A DNA stretch of 14,424 nt. Source: an uncultured Nesterenkonia sp. (lineage in GTDB: Bacteria; Actinomycetota; Actinomycetes; Actinomycetales; Micrococcaceae). The stretch spans positions 1 to 14,424 of the forward strand of contig CAMINA010000018.1 of assembly GCA_946221825.1 (NCBI GenBank), read 5' to 3'. The position numbers and the translations under genes are program-made. Below, piece after piece: positions 13,309 to 14,424 of the stretch. Positions within the stretch are counted from its first letter, which is position 1; each line of letters starts with the position of its first letter. The notes under the pieces were generated by a model. The model did not search any database and had not been told where the DNA came from. It saw nothing but the letters and a program-made list of their open reading frames with translations.

Positions 13309-13348
13309 GGACCCTCAACCACCTGCCTGAAACGAGGAGGAGCTCCTG

Positions 13349-14368
13349 ATGCGAGCCACCATGCTGTACACCGCCGGCGATGTCCGAGTGGAAGACGCCC
13401 CCGACGCCGCCCTACAGGACCCCACCGACGCGGTGGTGCGGGTGGTCCGCACCTGTATCTGCGGATCTGACCTGCACCCCTACCGCTCCAAGGCCGACTC
13501 CGAACCGGCCTTCATGGGCCACGAGTTCCTCGGCACGGTGGAGGAGGTCGGCTCAGAGGTCTCTGATCTGAAGAAGGGTGATCTGGTGGTCGCGCCCTTC
13601 GCCTACGGCTGCGGAAGCTGTGTGTTCTGCCGCGAGGGCCTGCCCACCTCCTGCCCTCGGGGCGGTTTCTTCACCTCGGCACAGTCGGAGGCCATCCGCG
13701 CACCGTACGCCGACTACAACCTCACCAAGCTGCCTCACGACGTCGACGAGGCGCTGCTCCCTTCGCTGCTGACCCTGGCCGATGTCTACGGCACCGGCTG
13801 GCACGCCGCGGTCAAGGCAGGCGTCAATCCCTCGACCAGCGTCACGGTGATCGGCGACGGCGCCGTGGGACTGCTGGCCGTGCTCTCGGCGCGACAGCTG
13901 GGAGCCGAGCAGATCATCCTGATGGGTCGTCACCAGGCCCGGACGGATCTGGGCCGTGAGTTCGGCGCCACCGACGTCGTCGCCGAGCGCGGTCAGGAGG
14001 GCATCGAGAGAGTCCGCGAGCTGACCGGCGGCCTGGGCACCCACGCGGTGCTGGAGGCAGTGGGCCATATGCCCGCCTATGAGCAGTCGGTCGGCGTGGT
14101 ACGTCCCGGCGGCGTGATCAGCCGTGTGGGTGTGCCGCAGTACGACCAGGCCTCGGTGGGCTTCACCAGCCTGTTCGGCCCCAATGTCGCCCTGACGGGA
14201 GGGCCCGCGCCCACGAGCACCTATGTGGAACAGCTGCTGCCCGGCGTGCTGGACGGCAGCGTGGAGCCCGGCAAGGTCTTCGACCGCAGCATCAGCTTGG
14301 AGGACACCCCCGAGGGCTATCGGGCCATGGACCAGCGCGAATCTCTGAAGGTGCTGGTCACCCCATGA
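13349..14368 (+). CDS. Zinc-dependent alcohol dehydrogenase-like MDR oxidoreductase
   Basis: A 339-residue medium-chain dehydrogenase/reductase of normal length. The catalytic zinc site is visible as CGSD (Cys38), GHEF (His58, Glu59) and Asp145 in TLADVYGTG. The structural zinc site is the four-cysteine lobe Cys88, Cys91, Cys94 and Cys102. The Rossmann motif is VIGDGAVGLLAV (167-178; GxGxxG at 169-174). The second strand ends LMGRHQAR, where an Arg rather than an acidic residue hints at NADP(H); this is tentative. It oxidises an alcohol or reduces an aldehyde or ketone in the cytoplasm; the substrate is unknown. ATG 13349 is fixed by a strong GAGGAGG SD 8 nt upstream. It is transcribed away from the helicase, and no partner gene is visible downstream in the window. 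Confidence 0.9.
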   Translation: MRATMLYTAGDVRVEDAPDAALQDPTDAVVRVVRTCICGSDLHPYRSKADSEPAFMGHEFLGTVEEVGSEVSDLKKGDLVVAPFAYGCGSCVFCREGLPTSCPRGGFFTSAQSEAIRAPYADYNLTKLPHDVDEALLPSLLTLADVYGTGWHAAVKAGVNPSTSVTVIGDGAVGLLAVLSARQLGAEQIILMGRHQARTDLGREFGATDVVAERGQEGIERVRELTGGLGTHAVLEAVGHMPAYEQSVGVVRPGGVISRVGVPQYDQASVGFTSLFGPNVALTGGPAPTSTYVEQLLPGVLDGSVEPGKVFDRSISLEDTPEGYRAMDQRESLKVLVTP

Positions 14369-14370
14369 GA

Positions 14371-14402
14371 GCCTGCGGCGGACACAGCCTGCGGCGGACA
14401 CA
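14371..14402 (+). repeat. 16-bp tandem duplication after the dehydrogenase stop
   Basis: GCCTGCGGCGGACACA occurs twice in perfect tandem (14371-14386 and 14387-14402), beginning 2 bp after the stop codon. It is noncoding and GC-rich; slippage is the simplest origin. Confidence 0.8.
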
Positions 14403-14405
14403 GCC

Positions 14406-14424
14406 GGCGGCTAGCGCAGCCGCC
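14406..14424 (+). terminator. Possible transcription terminator hairpin at the window edge
   Basis: GGCGGCT (14406-14412) pairs perfectly with AGCCGCC (14418-14424) around AGCGC. It lies 38 bp after the dehydrogenase stop, where a terminator would be expected. The window ends at the stem base, so a following T-run cannot be checked. Confidence 0.4.

Larger units (their letters stand above)
13015..13348. other. 334-bp divergent intergenic region, helicase leader and dehydrogenase promoter side
   Basis: No gene beyond the tiny upstream ORF is seen. The helicase side carries two strong hairpins (13061-13088 and 13101-13133). The dehydrogenase side has a 10-bp palindrome (13299-13308) and a strong SD (GAGGAGG at 13334-13340, 8 nt before ATG 13349). 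No promoter with both good hexamers was found on either strand; TAGACT (13260-13255, minus) and TAAGGT (13277-13282, plus) are isolated -10-like hexamers. Confidence 0.55.

Overview
The window is GC-rich and densely coded. Its start signals are mostly ATG/GTG behind GGAGG-like Shine-Dalgarno (SD) sequences. A secreted resuscitation-promoting factor (Rpf), a DUF6504 protein beside a DnaE2-type polymerase, and an actinobacterial-type LexA box all point to an actinomycete. A member of the Micrococcales is most likely, but that is inference. No tRNA, rRNA, CRISPR array, insertion sequence or integrase is visible. The region reads as ordinary chromosome.

Layout, left to right. (1) 1-424, minus: a 3'-truncated Rpf-like muralytic protein with a signal peptide. 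(2) 425-911: a 487-bp gene-free divergent region holding a likely rpf promoter with a leader of about 230 nt, and three TGTGAGTYA direct repeats on the eamA side. (3) 912-2881, plus: an RhtA-like EamA exporter coupled by ATGA overlap to a nitronate monooxygenase. (4) 2905-13014: seven consecutive minus-strand genes. In transcription order these are a DEAD-box RNA helicase, an AMP-binding acyl-CoA synthetase, DUF6504, dnaE2, a class I acetyl-CoA hydrolase/CoA-transferase, an ATP-grasp ligase and a TVP38/VTT-domain membrane protein. (5) 13015-13348: a 334-bp divergent region with strong hairpins on the helicase side. (6) 13349-14368, plus: a zinc-dependent medium-chain dehydrogenase, followed by a tandem repeat and a hairpin at the window edge.

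The clearest regulatory unit is DUF6504-dnaE2. A near-consensus SOS box (TCGAAT-N4-GTTCGA, inside a perfect 8-bp inverted repeat) sits over the predicted transcription start. A good SD and a 6-bp intergenic gap tie the two genes together. This is the polymerase half of the actinobacterial mutasome, but imuA'/imuB are absent from the locus. The polymerase has an eroded PHP metal site and carries its own QxxLF clamp-type motif. The acyl-CoA synthetase and the CoA-transferase flank this unit and are probably unrelated acyl-CoA/acetate metabolism genes.

The second notable area is the helicase start region. It has two GC hairpins, a 7-codon upstream ORF whose stop overlaps the GTG start (GTGA), and an ATC codon at the ideal distance from the only visible SD. 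No wholly new multi-gene system stands out; the interest lies in these local arrangements.
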